64,000 bases of DNA from Candidatus Aegiribacteria sp. (GTDB lineage Bacteria > Fermentibacterota > Fermentibacteria > Fermentibacterales > JCC-6), in assembly GCA_013138965.1 (NCBI GenBank), contig WTBT01000001.1, forward strand, positions 62,001-126,000, given 5' to 3'. Numbering within the stretch: the first letter of the stretch is position 1; the number at the start of each line of letters is the position of its first letter. This document shows, one piece after another, positions 16,646 through 24,676 of this stretch. The notes below the pieces were generated by a model. That model searched no databases, was not told the DNA's origin, and was given only the letters and a program-made list of their open reading frames with translations. The position numbers were made by a program, and so were the translations under genes.

Positions 16646-17481
16646 TTCGCGCCTCCCTTCTTCCTCTGCGAGAAGTAAGCAACATTACCTATTATTATGA
16701 ACAGCATTATTACAATGTGAGCTACGGACTGCGGAGCCATTCCTCTGATGGCCTGACCGCCTTTGATTCCCACAAGGGTTTCGTAGTCGGCAGCTCCCTT
16801 GAGCCCGCCGAGCATCCCCACCATCTGACCTGTCTGAAGATAGGTGTACAGCGTCGGCGCGCTTACCGCGGTACAGCCGCATCCTATCGGAACCCCGAAC
16901 CTGTCGCCCGCCATCATGACCCATTGGATGATGCCGGGATCACCGGCGGACAGTGAAATAATGAGCGAGAAACTCTCCAGACCGGTAATGTTCCTCAGCA
17001 TGGGGATCTCAGCCCATGGGACGTTATCCTTGTCGGTGGGGAAAACAGCGCTCACGCTGGAACCGAGACGGACTATCATCACGCCGCCTCCGGTTTTGTA
17101 ACCCAGGTTGACCCAGTCTTCGAACTGCACCTTTCCCAGGCTGTCCGCCATGCCTGACATGGCATCCTGTCCCAGACTGGCTCCCTGCGGCCATAGAGCC
17201 ATACCGACGATGTTCACATTCTTCTTGAAAAGATGCAGCACCACCGCTTCGGCCATGGGTTGGAGCTCAGGCATCGTAGAGGGATCGTAATCGAAGCTTA
17301 CAAGCACATTCGAGCCCTCCGGCAGAGCATCAACGTAATCGAAGAGATCCCTGCTTGGTTCTGCTCCCACCGGATTGGGTAATATGAGATTAAATGAAAT
17401 AGGGATGATTACAGACAATGCTATAAGGACGAAGATTATTCTTCTGTCCGTATTTCCGAGTTTTTCTATTATGCCGGCCAT
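16642..17481 (-). CDS. Membrane-anchored protein with extracytoplasmic domain, DUF6754-associated cluster
   Basis: This 279-residue protein has one membrane helix at residues 14-35 (IIFVLIALSVIIPISFNLIL) and a second near the C-terminus (VIMLFIIIGNVAYF). Between them is a domain of about 210 residues, with VLVSFDYDPSTMPELQP, GGGVMIVRLG and GCGCTAVSAPTLYTYLQ. The pattern of beta strands and Gly-rich turns suggests an alpha/beta fold. No known catalytic motif is seen. It overlaps both neighbours (TGATG upstream, ATGA downstream). The domain is probably displayed on one face of the membrane as part of the complex encoded by this operon. Confidence 0.6.
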   Translation of the reverse strand: MAGIIEKLGNTDRRIIFVLIALSVIIPISFNLILPNPVGAEPSRDLFDYVDALPEGSNVLVSFDYDPSTMPELQPMAEAVVLHLFKKNVNIVGMALWPQGASLGQDAMSGMADSLGKVQFEDWVNLGYKTGGGVMIVRLGSSVSAVFPTDKDNVPWAEIPMLRNITGLESFSLIISLSAGDPGIIQWVMMAGDRFGVPIGCGCTAVSAPTLYTYLQTGQMVGMLGGLKGAADYETLVGIKGGQAIRGMAPQSVAHIVIMLFIIIGNVAYFSQRKKGGAK

Positions 17482-18104
17482 CAGTCAGTACCTCCCAGAT
17501 AACTCCGCTCGATTCCGAAAATTATACGGAGCGAGGTGGACACAACACCCATGGCAGCGCCGATCATCACGGCCCTCTGTCCTGCCGTATTGGGAATTGA
17601 CATAAGCCAGACCTTGGCAAGGGGTATCTTATCCCAGATCATCGCTCCTATGGGAACCTGACCAAGCATGACCAGGAAAGCCGATGTAAGCAGAAGGGTC
17701 GCCCTCCAGTTGGATGCTCTGAAAGCTCTGAAAGCCGCGGAGGCTACGAAGAAGGCAAGAAGGCTGAACATCGTTGCTCCCATGGGCGCGACCACGTTCA
17801 TGAACAGGTAATCGAACGGCCTGTGCTCGGTCACTCCGTAAATCAATCCTGTAACAAGCATGAGAAGGAAACCGATTATGGTTACAGGGCTGTATTTCCA
17901 GTTCTTCAGCTTCAGCTTGATCTTTCTGGAATGAACGTGCATCAGATTCATCGCTCCCAGGAAGATAGCGCCGGAAGCAACAATCATGAACCACTCCTGG
18001 AGGTTATCCCCCAGAAGCCTGAACGGCTGGTGAGGTATGAAGAAGTTCAGGATCATTATCATGCCGGCGGTGAATGTTATCGCCAGCGGTATTATCAGTC
18101 TCAT
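17481..18104 (-). CDS. Multi-pass membrane protein of the DUF6754-associated cluster
   Basis: This 207-residue protein has about six hydrophobic segments, starting LIIPLAITFTAGMIMILNFF. A short basic cytoplasmic loop, HSRKIKLKLKNWKY, follows the second segment. No transporter signature is recognised. It is translated from an ATG with TAGGAGG upstream, 9 bases after the DUF6754-like gene, and is coupled to the next gene by a TGATG overlap. It shows no obvious kinship to the other membrane genes of the cluster beyond hydrophobicity. Its function is unknown; the operon suggests a structural membrane subunit. Confidence 0.6.
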   Translation of the reverse strand: MRLIIPLAITFTAGMIMILNFFIPHQPFRLLGDNLQEWFMIVASGAIFLGAMNLMHVHSRKIKLKLKNWKYSPVTIIGFLLMLVTGLIYGVTEHRPFDYLFMNVVAPMGATMFSLLAFFVASAAFRAFRASNWRATLLLTSAFLVMLGQVPIGAMIWDKIPLAKVWLMSIPNTAGQRAVMIGAAMGVVSTSLRIIFGIERSYLGGTD

Positions 18105-18113
18105 TCCAGCCTC

Positions 18114-19319
18114 CTAATTCACGGTTACAAGCTTGCGGAGGAATTCCGCGACACTCTTGAGAGGAGACCAGTAATCTCCAATGGTGGCAGAAACGACACC
18201 GACTATGATCAGTATTATAAAGAACAGCTTCGCCGCGTCCTGCCCCTTCAGGCTCCCGAGAAGCTTTGGCTCCCTGGATAGGTAAGCGCTTGCGGCGAAC
18301 AGCTCTTCGCCGATCAATGTGTAATCGCAGGCAGCTACGAAGAACGGTATCTGGCTGGGCATTGCCGTCCCGGCTATCTGTATGGCGCCCACACTTCTGC
18401 CTGTCTCTGCCAGAATAAGGCTCTCAGCGTAGAATGTGCCAAGAAGGAATATCGCAGCAGGCTTCTCCCGGACCATTATACCGTCCACTCCAGCCGCATA
18501 TCCGAACTGATCATCGGTAAGGTACTGTATATTTTCCTTATTATAGGCGTCCGGCCTTCCAGCCTGAATGTATCCTTCCTTGACCACTTCCTGGGCAACA
18601 CTCATGACAACACTCCGGCTTGTGGGAACAAGAAGAGAGGAGCCGTACTCGGCTGTTTTCCTTGCGACTCTGCCAAGTATCACCATACTGGCGATGGTCT
18701 GGATGTCATCCATGTCCGCGATGCCGGGCACATAAAGTACGGGTTTGCCCATCTCGGTTGCCCGCCCGACCGCGTCATCGACCGCTTCGAGCCCGGCGAT
18801 TTCGCGAATGAAGAGTTCCTTGCCTTTTTTGCCGCTTTCGATATAGTAAATAATAACGGCGGCCATCAGGAATAGAATGATCAGCATACCGATGCGGCCC
18901 TTGTAGATCCACTGAGCTGAAGGCACAGCTACTGCTCTGTCCGAGCATGCCTCTACGGTACCCCCCAGATAGGAGACTATCCAGTAGCTGTATTCAATGC
19001 CGTTGTCCACCGATTCATCATTATACATGACAAATCCTTCGGGCAGTGTGGCGATAAGCTCTTCTCCTCCGGAGGGATCGCTCCTCATGATCCCGAGTGA
19101 ATCGGGGATGATTCCAGCGATCTCCATGTGCCATGTCAGGCTTACTGAACCGCCCGCATCCTCCTCCGTATCCGAAGCCTCAAGATCAACTGCTTCTTGC
19201 ACCCGGAATTCCTCCGCCGCTTCTGTTACAACACTTTCGGACTGGTCCGCGTTATCGGCCGGGGCTGTTCCCGCCGCGAATAACAGCAGGAAAATCAAAA
19301 AGGTCGAAAGGTTATTCAT
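18114..19319 (-). CDS. DUF6754-like membrane protein with N-terminal fibronectin III-like domain
   Basis: This 401-residue protein has signal peptide NNLSTFLIFLLLFAAGTAPA. An exported beta-sandwich domain resembling fibronectin III follows (GGSVSLTWHME to GIEYSYWIVSYLGG). Then come a membrane helix (IGMLIILFLMAAVIIYYIES) and a conserved region that I recognise as the DUF6754 type: GKPVLYVPGIADMDDIQTIA, then SLLVPTSRSVVMSVAQEVV. A C-terminal helix follows (AKLFFIILIIVGVVSATIG). DUF6754 has no known function. It heads a four-gene operon whose other members are membrane proteins, and a terminator-like hairpin separates it from the barrel-sandwich gene upstream. Confidence 0.65.
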   Translation of the reverse strand: MNNLSTFLIFLLLFAAGTAPADNADQSESVVTEAAEEFRVQEAVDLEASDTEEDAGGSVSLTWHMEIAGIIPDSLGIMRSDPSGGEELIATLPEGFVMYNDESVDNGIEYSYWIVSYLGGTVEACSDRAVAVPSAQWIYKGRIGMLIILFLMAAVIIYYIESGKKGKELFIREIAGLEAVDDAVGRATEMGKPVLYVPGIADMDDIQTIASMVILGRVARKTAEYGSSLLVPTSRSVVMSVAQEVVKEGYIQAGRPDAYNKENIQYLTDDQFGYAAGVDGIMVREKPAAIFLLGTFYAESLILAETGRSVGAIQIAGTAMPSQIPFFVAACDYTLIGEELFAASAYLSREPKLLGSLKGQDAAKLFFIILIIVGVVSATIGDYWSPLKSVAEFLRKLVTVN

Positions 19320-19345
19320 ACTCCCTCCTTACCAGTGACAAGAAA

Positions 19346-19368
19346 GTGCCCCGGCAGATCCAGGGCAC
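19346..19368 (-). terminator. Rho-independent terminator
   Basis: A gtgccc/gggcac stem is followed on the minus strand by tttcttgt. It lies 35 bases past the stop of the gene ending at 19404 and just before the DUF6754-like gene, so the GlmL and DUF6754 operons may be separate transcripts. Confidence 0.6.
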
Positions 19369-19403
19369 ATTCTTCTTTCATAAATCGATTAGTACGTACA
19401 ATA

Positions 19404-20525
19404 TCATTCCTCTATAAGTTCCACGTTGGCCCGTGGAACGGTAACGACTTCACCGTTATCGAATTTTACACCCAGAACCCTTACCTTAGCTTCAGAATCA
19501 AGAACCTGCAACTCGGCGGGAAGCGCTTCAACCGAACCAAGCTTTCCAAAGTAGGGAGCCCGTATACAGCGGACGGGGGAACCTATATCCATAGCGCCTG
19601 CAGACTTATCCGAACTCTTTTCCGTTTCGGCCCCCTCAAGAGGAATGACAACCTCCGGACGCATGACCCCGGCTCTTATCTGAGTGGCGCCGTTCACACT
19701 TGCAAGCAGCCCTTCACGGGATTTCAGCAGCTTGAAAGTTTCGCTGGCCATTGTCATTCTTCCGAAACCTTCCGTCAGAACAAGGGTGATTCCCCTCTTC
19801 TCATGACCTGTTATGGCAACTCCAAGCTCGTATCCGAGGAATTCTTTCAGGTCTTTGTCGTCAAAACCGCCTACGATGATGGCTTTCACTCCGGTACTTA
19901 TAGCCTTGTTAAGAGTAGTGTAGGATACAAACGAACCGCCAAGCAGCACTTTCCCCCTGCAGGACTCATCGATAAGATCCTCTGTGAGCTCATCTGCCGG
20001 CCCGTCTGTAAGTACCTTGAGTTCTCCCCTGGTTTCTCCGCCGACACCGAAGATGCCCTGAACGAAAGTCGCGTAAGCTTCAACTACTACACCTTCGTTC
20101 TTCAGCACCTCAGTAACGGTTCCGAGGAGATAGGCGTCTATAGCAACCGGAATAGGAGGTTCACGGAGAACAGCCTGACCGGTTATTTTATTGAAGCTTT
20201 CAAACGTACCATCTAACGGTGATCGCACCGTATTCTTGAAAAGCCCGAAAAATCCCTTTGTCTGCCCGAGAGCCTGGTTTTCCTCAATGCTGTCGCCTTC
20301 TTTTACGAAAAGCAGTTCGGGAATATCTCCGGGAGGAAGACCCATTACATTTGCTATATTGAGCATCTTCACATTACCCGGAAGATGTGTCTTTGCCACG
20401 ATGGTATCAGCAGTAACGGAATCACCTGCGTTTACCAGTGTCTCTCCCGCAAGGGGCAGCCTTCTTTCCTTGCGCACCAATGTGCAGCCCGCGACTCTGA
20501 GACCCGGTGTATATGCAAATGCCAT
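19404..20525 (-). CDS. GlmL-associated protein with barrel-sandwich-hybrid and KOW-like regions
   Basis: This 373-residue soluble protein has no signal peptide or membrane helix. Residues 15-50 (LPLAGETLVNAGDSVTADTI) and 95-125 (TVRSPLDGTFESFNKITG) resemble biotinyl/lipoyl-type barrel-sandwich hybrids, but no MKM lysine is present. The C-terminal 60 residues (GSPVRCIRAPYFGKLGSVEA to GEVVTVPRANVELIEE) look like a KOW-type small barrel. The middle is alpha/beta (AIIVGGFDDKDLKEFLGYEL). The start at 20525 overlaps the stop of the GlmL gene (TAATG), preceded by GGAGGGAG, so the two are translated together. It is probably a scaffold or partner for GlmL; no enzyme activity can be assigned. Confidence 0.6.
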   Translation of the reverse strand: MAFAYTPGLRVAGCTLVRKERRLPLAGETLVNAGDSVTADTIVAKTHLPGNVKMLNIANVMGLPPGDIPELLFVKEGDSIEENQALGQTKGFFGLFKNTVRSPLDGTFESFNKITGQAVLREPPIPVAIDAYLLGTVTEVLKNEGVVVEAYATFVQGIFGVGGETRGELKVLTDGPADELTEDLIDESCRGKVLLGGSFVSYTTLNKAISTGVKAIIVGGFDDKDLKEFLGYELGVAITGHEKRGITLVLTEGFGRMTMASETFKLLKSREGLLASVNGATQIRAGVMRPEVVIPLEGAETEKSSDKSAGAMDIGSPVRCIRAPYFGKLGSVEALPAELQVLDSEAKVRVLGVKFDNGEVVTVPRANVELIEE

Positions 20526-22399
20526 TATTCGTCTCCCTCCAGGTCGATGAATCTCTCTGGATAGACATTCAGAGCATTCGACCATTCCTGCAGCTTTTCT
20601 ATCCGCAGTGAATCATCTTCCGGAAGTACAAAGGGTCTTCCCCTTCCGTCAAAGATAAGGCCTACAACCCCACCTTCAAGCTCACCGATCCACTCGGTGC
20701 CTGGTCCGTTTCCAACGTCGAGATTCTTAGCGGGTCTGATAACTGCGTTTACCTTCTCACCCACGCCCAGTGGTTCCACATGCATTTTCCCGGGCTCGAT
20801 TTTGATATCAATGGAAGAACCGTCCTGCTTTGTGATAGTGACGAACGCCAGAACAGCGGCTTTTCTGTTCACTCCCGCGGGCGCTACGCATGTGCCCAGG
20901 CGGATGAGGCAGTCCTTGTCGAACACCTCGGTTGCCGCTTCGGGAAGAACCTCCGAAAGCACGCCAAGCTGAGGCATCATGAAGATGGAATCCACCGCAA
21001 GCATTGTAATGCCCTCGGGGAGGAAGGCGTCGATCACCATCAGGGCAGCCTGGCTTCGCCTCGGCGCGTGGGAGAGTACTCCTCCCGACCCTATGAGAAG
21101 ATCCAGAGTCATCATATTGACCAGGGTTGCGCCGGTCTGGGTCTGCTCGAACGCGTCTCCGATGGTTCTCTCCTGAGCAACTCCCTTGAGACCTGTGGCC
21201 AGTTCCTTATGCTGAACGAGGGCGAGGCGAAGAGCTTCCCTGGCTATCGCCTGCTCCACTATGAGTTCCTTGAGTAACTGTGGAATAGTGGTAGGGCGTA
21301 TCATCTTGTTTCTTATTCTGTTCCTTAGGTCGGCCTCGTCCATATAGAACGGGACCCACCGCATAACATTGTCGTAACCGGCACTGACAAATACGTTAGA
21401 TACACTGTAACTCATACCCAGATTCGCTGATACCGTTCTGTTGAATACGGTTTCCTCTCCGCTCCTGAAAACGCTGAACACATCTGTGGTGGCCCCGCCT
21501 ATATCAACACCCATAACCTCAATGTTTTCCTTCTCCGCAACAGCCTCGATCAGTTTGCCAACCGCACCGGGGGTGGGCATTATGGGAACCTGTTTCCATT
21601 CACCCTCCACATAATGTCCCGCCCATTCCATGAGCCTGGGATATCCAGGCGCCTGGGCCATGACATGCTCCATGAAAAGTTCGTGAATAAGATCCCTTGC
21701 GGGACCCAGATTCTCTCTCTCGAGAACAGGTCTGAGATTATCCACCATCTTCAGTTCAACCTGTTCACCGAGTTCTTCCTTAACCGGTTCTCTGGCGTCC
21801 TTATTACCGGCGTATATAACCGGGAGCTTGTATCCAACGCCGAATCTCGGTTTCGGGTCGGCTGCCCTGATTATTTCCGCGAGCTCGATTACATGATCGA
21901 CCGTTCCGCCGTCAATACCACCGGAAAGAAGGATCATATCCGGTCTGAGCCTTCTTATGTCAGCCACCTTTTCATGGGGAAGCCGTCCATCGTTGGAGGC
22001 TACAACATCCATAACGATGGCCCCGGCGCCGAGCGCGGCCCTCTGGGCGCTCTCACCCGTCATGGATTTCACGACTCCCGCCACGGTCATCTGAAGGCCG
22101 CCTCCGGCAGAGGAAGTTGACATGTAAATATCCACTCCGTCGGTACTGTCAGGTGAAACCTGTACGCCGCCTTCACCCGCTTTAAGTAATTTGCGTCCCT
22201 CCAGGTCCTCAATCTCCCCGACAGCATTCAAAACGCCTTTTGTCACATCCTCGGCAGGGGCTTCGACCGTTGTCGGAGCCTCCCCCCTTCTGATGAGACG
22301 GAATTCGCCATCCTTCTTCTCGATAAGAATGGCTTTTGTGGTGGTACTGCCGCAGTCAGTCGCCATTATTCTGGTGATCTCTTTGCTGGCCACTGCCAT
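20525..22399 (-). CDS. GlmL/MutL-family ASKHA ATPase-like protein
   Basis: This 624-residue protein belongs to the family annotated as glutamate mutase L. The N-terminus has the ASKHA phosphate-1 loop, MATDCGSTTTKAILIEKK. Further signatures are ILLSGGIDGGTVDHVIELAE, GVDIGGATTDVFSVF (phosphate-2-like) and a conserved C-terminal region (GGVVGLIFDGRGRPFVLPED). In clostridia the relative lies between the glutamate mutase S and E genes and is thought to act as a chaperone or reactivase. No cobalamin mutase subunit is visible in this window, so a different client is likely. Start 22399 follows AAGGAGGAAT. It is coupled to the barrel-sandwich protein. Confidence 0.8.
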   Translation of the reverse strand: MAVASKEITRIMATDCGSTTTKAILIEKKDGEFRLIRRGEAPTTVEAPAEDVTKGVLNAVGEIEDLEGRKLLKAGEGGVQVSPDSTDGVDIYMSTSSAGGGLQMTVAGVVKSMTGESAQRAALGAGAIVMDVVASNDGRLPHEKVADIRRLRPDMILLSGGIDGGTVDHVIELAEIIRAADPKPRFGVGYKLPVIYAGNKDAREPVKEELGEQVELKMVDNLRPVLERENLGPARDLIHELFMEHVMAQAPGYPRLMEWAGHYVEGEWKQVPIMPTPGAVGKLIEAVAEKENIEVMGVDIGGATTDVFSVFRSGEETVFNRTVSANLGMSYSVSNVFVSAGYDNVMRWVPFYMDEADLRNRIRNKMIRPTTIPQLLKELIVEQAIAREALRLALVQHKELATGLKGVAQERTIGDAFEQTQTGATLVNMMTLDLLIGSGGVLSHAPRRSQAALMVIDAFLPEGITMLAVDSIFMMPQLGVLSEVLPEAATEVFDKDCLIRLGTCVAPAGVNRKAAVLAFVTITKQDGSSIDIKIEPGKMHVEPLGVGEKVNAVIRPAKNLDVGNGPGTEWIGELEGGVVGLIFDGRGRPFVLPEDDSLRIEKLQEWSNALNVYPERFIDLEGDE

Positions 22400-22417
22400 A
22401 TTCCTCCTTGTCCTTTC

Positions 22418-22744
22418 TTAATCGCTCTTCCGTCTGAACCTGCTCCAGAAGGATTTTCTGTCCTGCTTCTCCTTCCGGCGAGCTTCCTTCATCTCCGACC
22501 GGCGCTGGACTTCAAGAGCGTTTTCCTCTTCTATTACAACTGTAAGTTTCTCTATGTTTTCCCTGTCTTCTATCATGCGGACAAACTTGTAGTAATTACC
22601 AGTCTGTACAACAAGAGATATAACCGGGTTCGCGAATATAAGAAGCTGGTTGCCCAGAAACGACAGGGGCTTGATGGTCTCGAGGAAAATGATCGCTGGA
22701 ACGGTCAGCTGGCGCTGAACGATTTCCTTCGCGATCTTACTCAT
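22418..22744 (-). CDS. Small protein of unknown family upstream of GlmL
   Basis: This protein of about 108 residues starts MSKIAKEIVQRQLTVPAIIF. A moderately hydrophobic region (FLGNQLLIFANPVISLVVQT) is followed by a charged C-terminal helix rich in Glu, Lys and Arg (EARRKEKQDRKSFWSRFRRK). It may be a membrane-associated helical protein with a basic tail. The frame is open further upstream into the preceding gene, but the first in-frame ATG after that gene's stop is at 22744; a TTG overlapping the preceding gene, preceded by GAGGAAG, is an alternative. It lies 18 bases before GlmL and probably belongs to its cluster. No function is recognised. Confidence 0.5.
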   Translation of the reverse strand: MSKIAKEIVQRQLTVPAIIFLETIKPLSFLGNQLLIFANPVISLVVQTGNYYKFVRMIEDRENIEKLTVVIEEENALEVQRRSEMKEARRKEKQDRKSFWSRFRRKSD

Positions 22745-22790
22745 GAATTCGGAGAAATCCTCATTGCCATCGATATCGATCAGACCATGG

Positions 22791-23210
22791 CTACCCGGCG
22801 GTATGTGCCCTGATAAATTCAAGTGCTTCCTCTCTGTTTCCGGAGAACTGTACCGACAGTCCCCTGAATTTAGCCAGTCTGGTGGGTGAGGGGAAAGGAC
22901 TGAGAAGAACACCATATTTGTCAGGCACTATGCTCTTCACCTGGCTCCATTTCTTGATTTCCGTGCCGAACAGGGATTTCTTACGCACTCCCTCACTGTC
23001 CATCCTGAACCTGATCGGAAGAAAATACGTCCACCCCGACAGGAAAAGAACTGCTATACCTATCATCCCCCACCAGGGATTGTTACCCATTGCCAGTGTG
23101 GCCAGAACACCCGAAAGCAGAATGATGAGAACGTAGGCTACCGTCGCCCCCGGCCTCTCCTTCGCAGGATGGGATATCCATTCAAGAACCTGATCGCTGG
23201 TCCCGTTCAT
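22791..23210 (-). CDS. Small two-helix membrane protein with PH-like C-terminal part
   Basis: This 139-residue protein has two hydrophobic helices near residues 23-60 (VAYVLIILLSGVLATLAMG, then WWGMIGIAVLFLSGWTYFL). After them comes a beta-rich soluble part with MDSEGVRKKSLFGTEIKKWS, SPTRLAKFRGLSVQFSG and a last helix EEALEFIRAHTAG. This layout resembles small bacterial PH-like/YcxB-type domains. It starts 5 bases after gcvPB with AGAGGGA upstream, so it is probably cotranscribed with the glycine cleavage genes, and it leads into the GlmL cluster. Function unknown. Confidence 0.6.
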   Translation of the reverse strand: MNGTSDQVLEWISHPAKERPGATVAYVLIILLSGVLATLAMGNNPWWGMIGIAVLFLSGWTYFLPIRFRMDSEGVRKKSLFGTEIKKWSQVKSIVPDKYGVLLSPFPSPTRLAKFRGLSVQFSGNREEALEFIRAHTAG

Positions 23211-23215
23211 TCCCT

Positions 23216-24676
23216 CTATGGGTTTCCTCCCTCTTTAACCGGTTCCACTATACATAGATCCTTGACAGCCTTAACCTCATCAAGTCTGAGTACAGGCGTA
23301 TTGACGGGAGCATCCGTTACCAGGTACGGTTTCTCAACTGCTTCCCCCGCTATGGATACCATGGCTTCAACGAAGGAATCCAGGTCCTCCAGGCTCTCCG
23401 TCTCGGTGGGCTCGATCATCATTGCTTCGTGTACTATAAGCGGGAAGTAGACAGTGGGCGCATGGAAACCATAATCCAGAAGCCTCTTGGCTATATCAAG
23501 TGTCTTCACTCCCTGCTTTGCCTGCCTGTCTCCGGAAAGAACAAATTCGTGCATGCACGGGCCGTTGTCAAATGGATTATCGAAATACTCCCCGAGTTTC
23601 GCTTTCAGGTAATTGGCGTTGATCAGAGCATTCTCGCTGACTTCCCTCAGCCCTTCAGCTCCAAGTGTTCTGATGTAGGCGTAAGCCTTGTAAAGAACCC
23701 CGGTATTGCCATGGAAAGCCAGCAGCCTTCCGAAGGAATCCTGCTTCCTGCGGAGCCGAAAGCTTCCGTCATCATCAAGGATAACCACGGGATCCGGCAG
23801 GAAACGGGCAAGTTCATCGCTACATGCCACGGGGCCTGATCCCGGCCCTCCTCCCCCATGTGGAGTTGAAAAAGTCTTGTGGAGGTTCAGGTGGCATACA
23901 TCGAATCCCATCTCACCCGGCTTCGCGATACCGAGCAGGGCGTTCATGTTGGCCCCGTCCATATAGTTCAATCCTCCGGCTTCATGTACTATTGAGGTCA
24001 GTTCCTCGATCCTGGACTCGAAAAGACCGAGTGTATTGGGGTTTGTAAGCATGAACAAAGCCGTATTGGGGCCGGCTTTCCGCCTGAGATCCTCAGGGTC
24101 CACCAGGCCGTATTCGTTGGATTCAACTCCCACAACAACGCAGTCGGCAAGGGTGGAAGTCGCAGGATTGGTTCCATGGGCGGAGTCCGGCATCAGGACT
24201 TCGTTTCTGTGCGGCTCTCCCCTGCTCTCATGGTAGCTTTTAATGAGCATGATCCCGCAGAATTCTCCCTGTGCTCCGGCTGCGGGCTGTAATGACACAC
24301 CCTTGAAACCTGTTATCTCGCACAGGAATTCACCCAGCCTGTACATCAATTCAAGGGAACCTGCCGCAAGCGCAGAAGGAACAAGGGGATGAATTCCCGA
24401 GAGACCCCTGATTCTTGCCAGGTCCTCGTGAAGTTTCGGGTTATACTTCATTGTGCAGGAACCCAGAGGATACATGCCTTTGTCAACATGATGGTTCATC
24501 GTGCTGAGGTTTACATAATGCCTTAGAATCTGACCTTCAGTTGCCTCAGGCAAACCTGTTGTGCCTTCCCCTTCGCGCGATAGGAAAGCAGGAATCTCAG
24601 AGGCGGCAGGAACGTCAAGCTCAGGCAGCGATACGCCCATCCTTCCGGGGCTGCTGAGCTCAAATACGGTTTTCAT
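23216..24676 (-). CDS. gcvPB: Glycine dehydrogenase (decarboxylating) subunit 2
   Basis: This 486-residue protein is the C-terminal half of P-protein in organisms with a split enzyme. It uses pyridoxal phosphate to decarboxylate glycine and passes the aminomethyl group to lipoylated H-protein. The PLP-binding region HLNLHKTFSTPHGGGGPG places the Schiff-base lysine at about residue 267. Other family marks are MYPLGSCTMKYNPK and AAGAQGEFCGI. Length is normal for the subunit. It overlaps gcvPA as ATGA and so is made in equal amounts. It is the fourth gene of a gcvT-gcvH-gcvPA-gcvPB operon. Confidence 0.97.
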   Translation of the reverse strand: MKTVFELSSPGRMGVSLPELDVPAASEIPAFLSREGEGTTGLPEATEGQILRHYVNLSTMNHHVDKGMYPLGSCTMKYNPKLHEDLARIRGLSGIHPLVPSALAAGSLELMYRLGEFLCEITGFKGVSLQPAAGAQGEFCGIMLIKSYHESRGEPHRNEVLMPDSAHGTNPATSTLADCVVVGVESNEYGLVDPEDLRRKAGPNTALFMLTNPNTLGLFESRIEELTSIVHEAGGLNYMDGANMNALLGIAKPGEMGFDVCHLNLHKTFSTPHGGGGPGSGPVACSDELARFLPDPVVILDDDGSFRLRRKQDSFGRLLAFHGNTGVLYKAYAYIRTLGAEGLREVSENALINANYLKAKLGEYFDNPFDNGPCMHEFVLSGDRQAKQGVKTLDIAKRLLDYGFHAPTVYFPLIVHEAMMIEPTETESLEDLDSFVEAMVSIAGEAVEKPYLVTDAPVNTPVLRLDEVKAVKDLCIVEPVKEGGNP

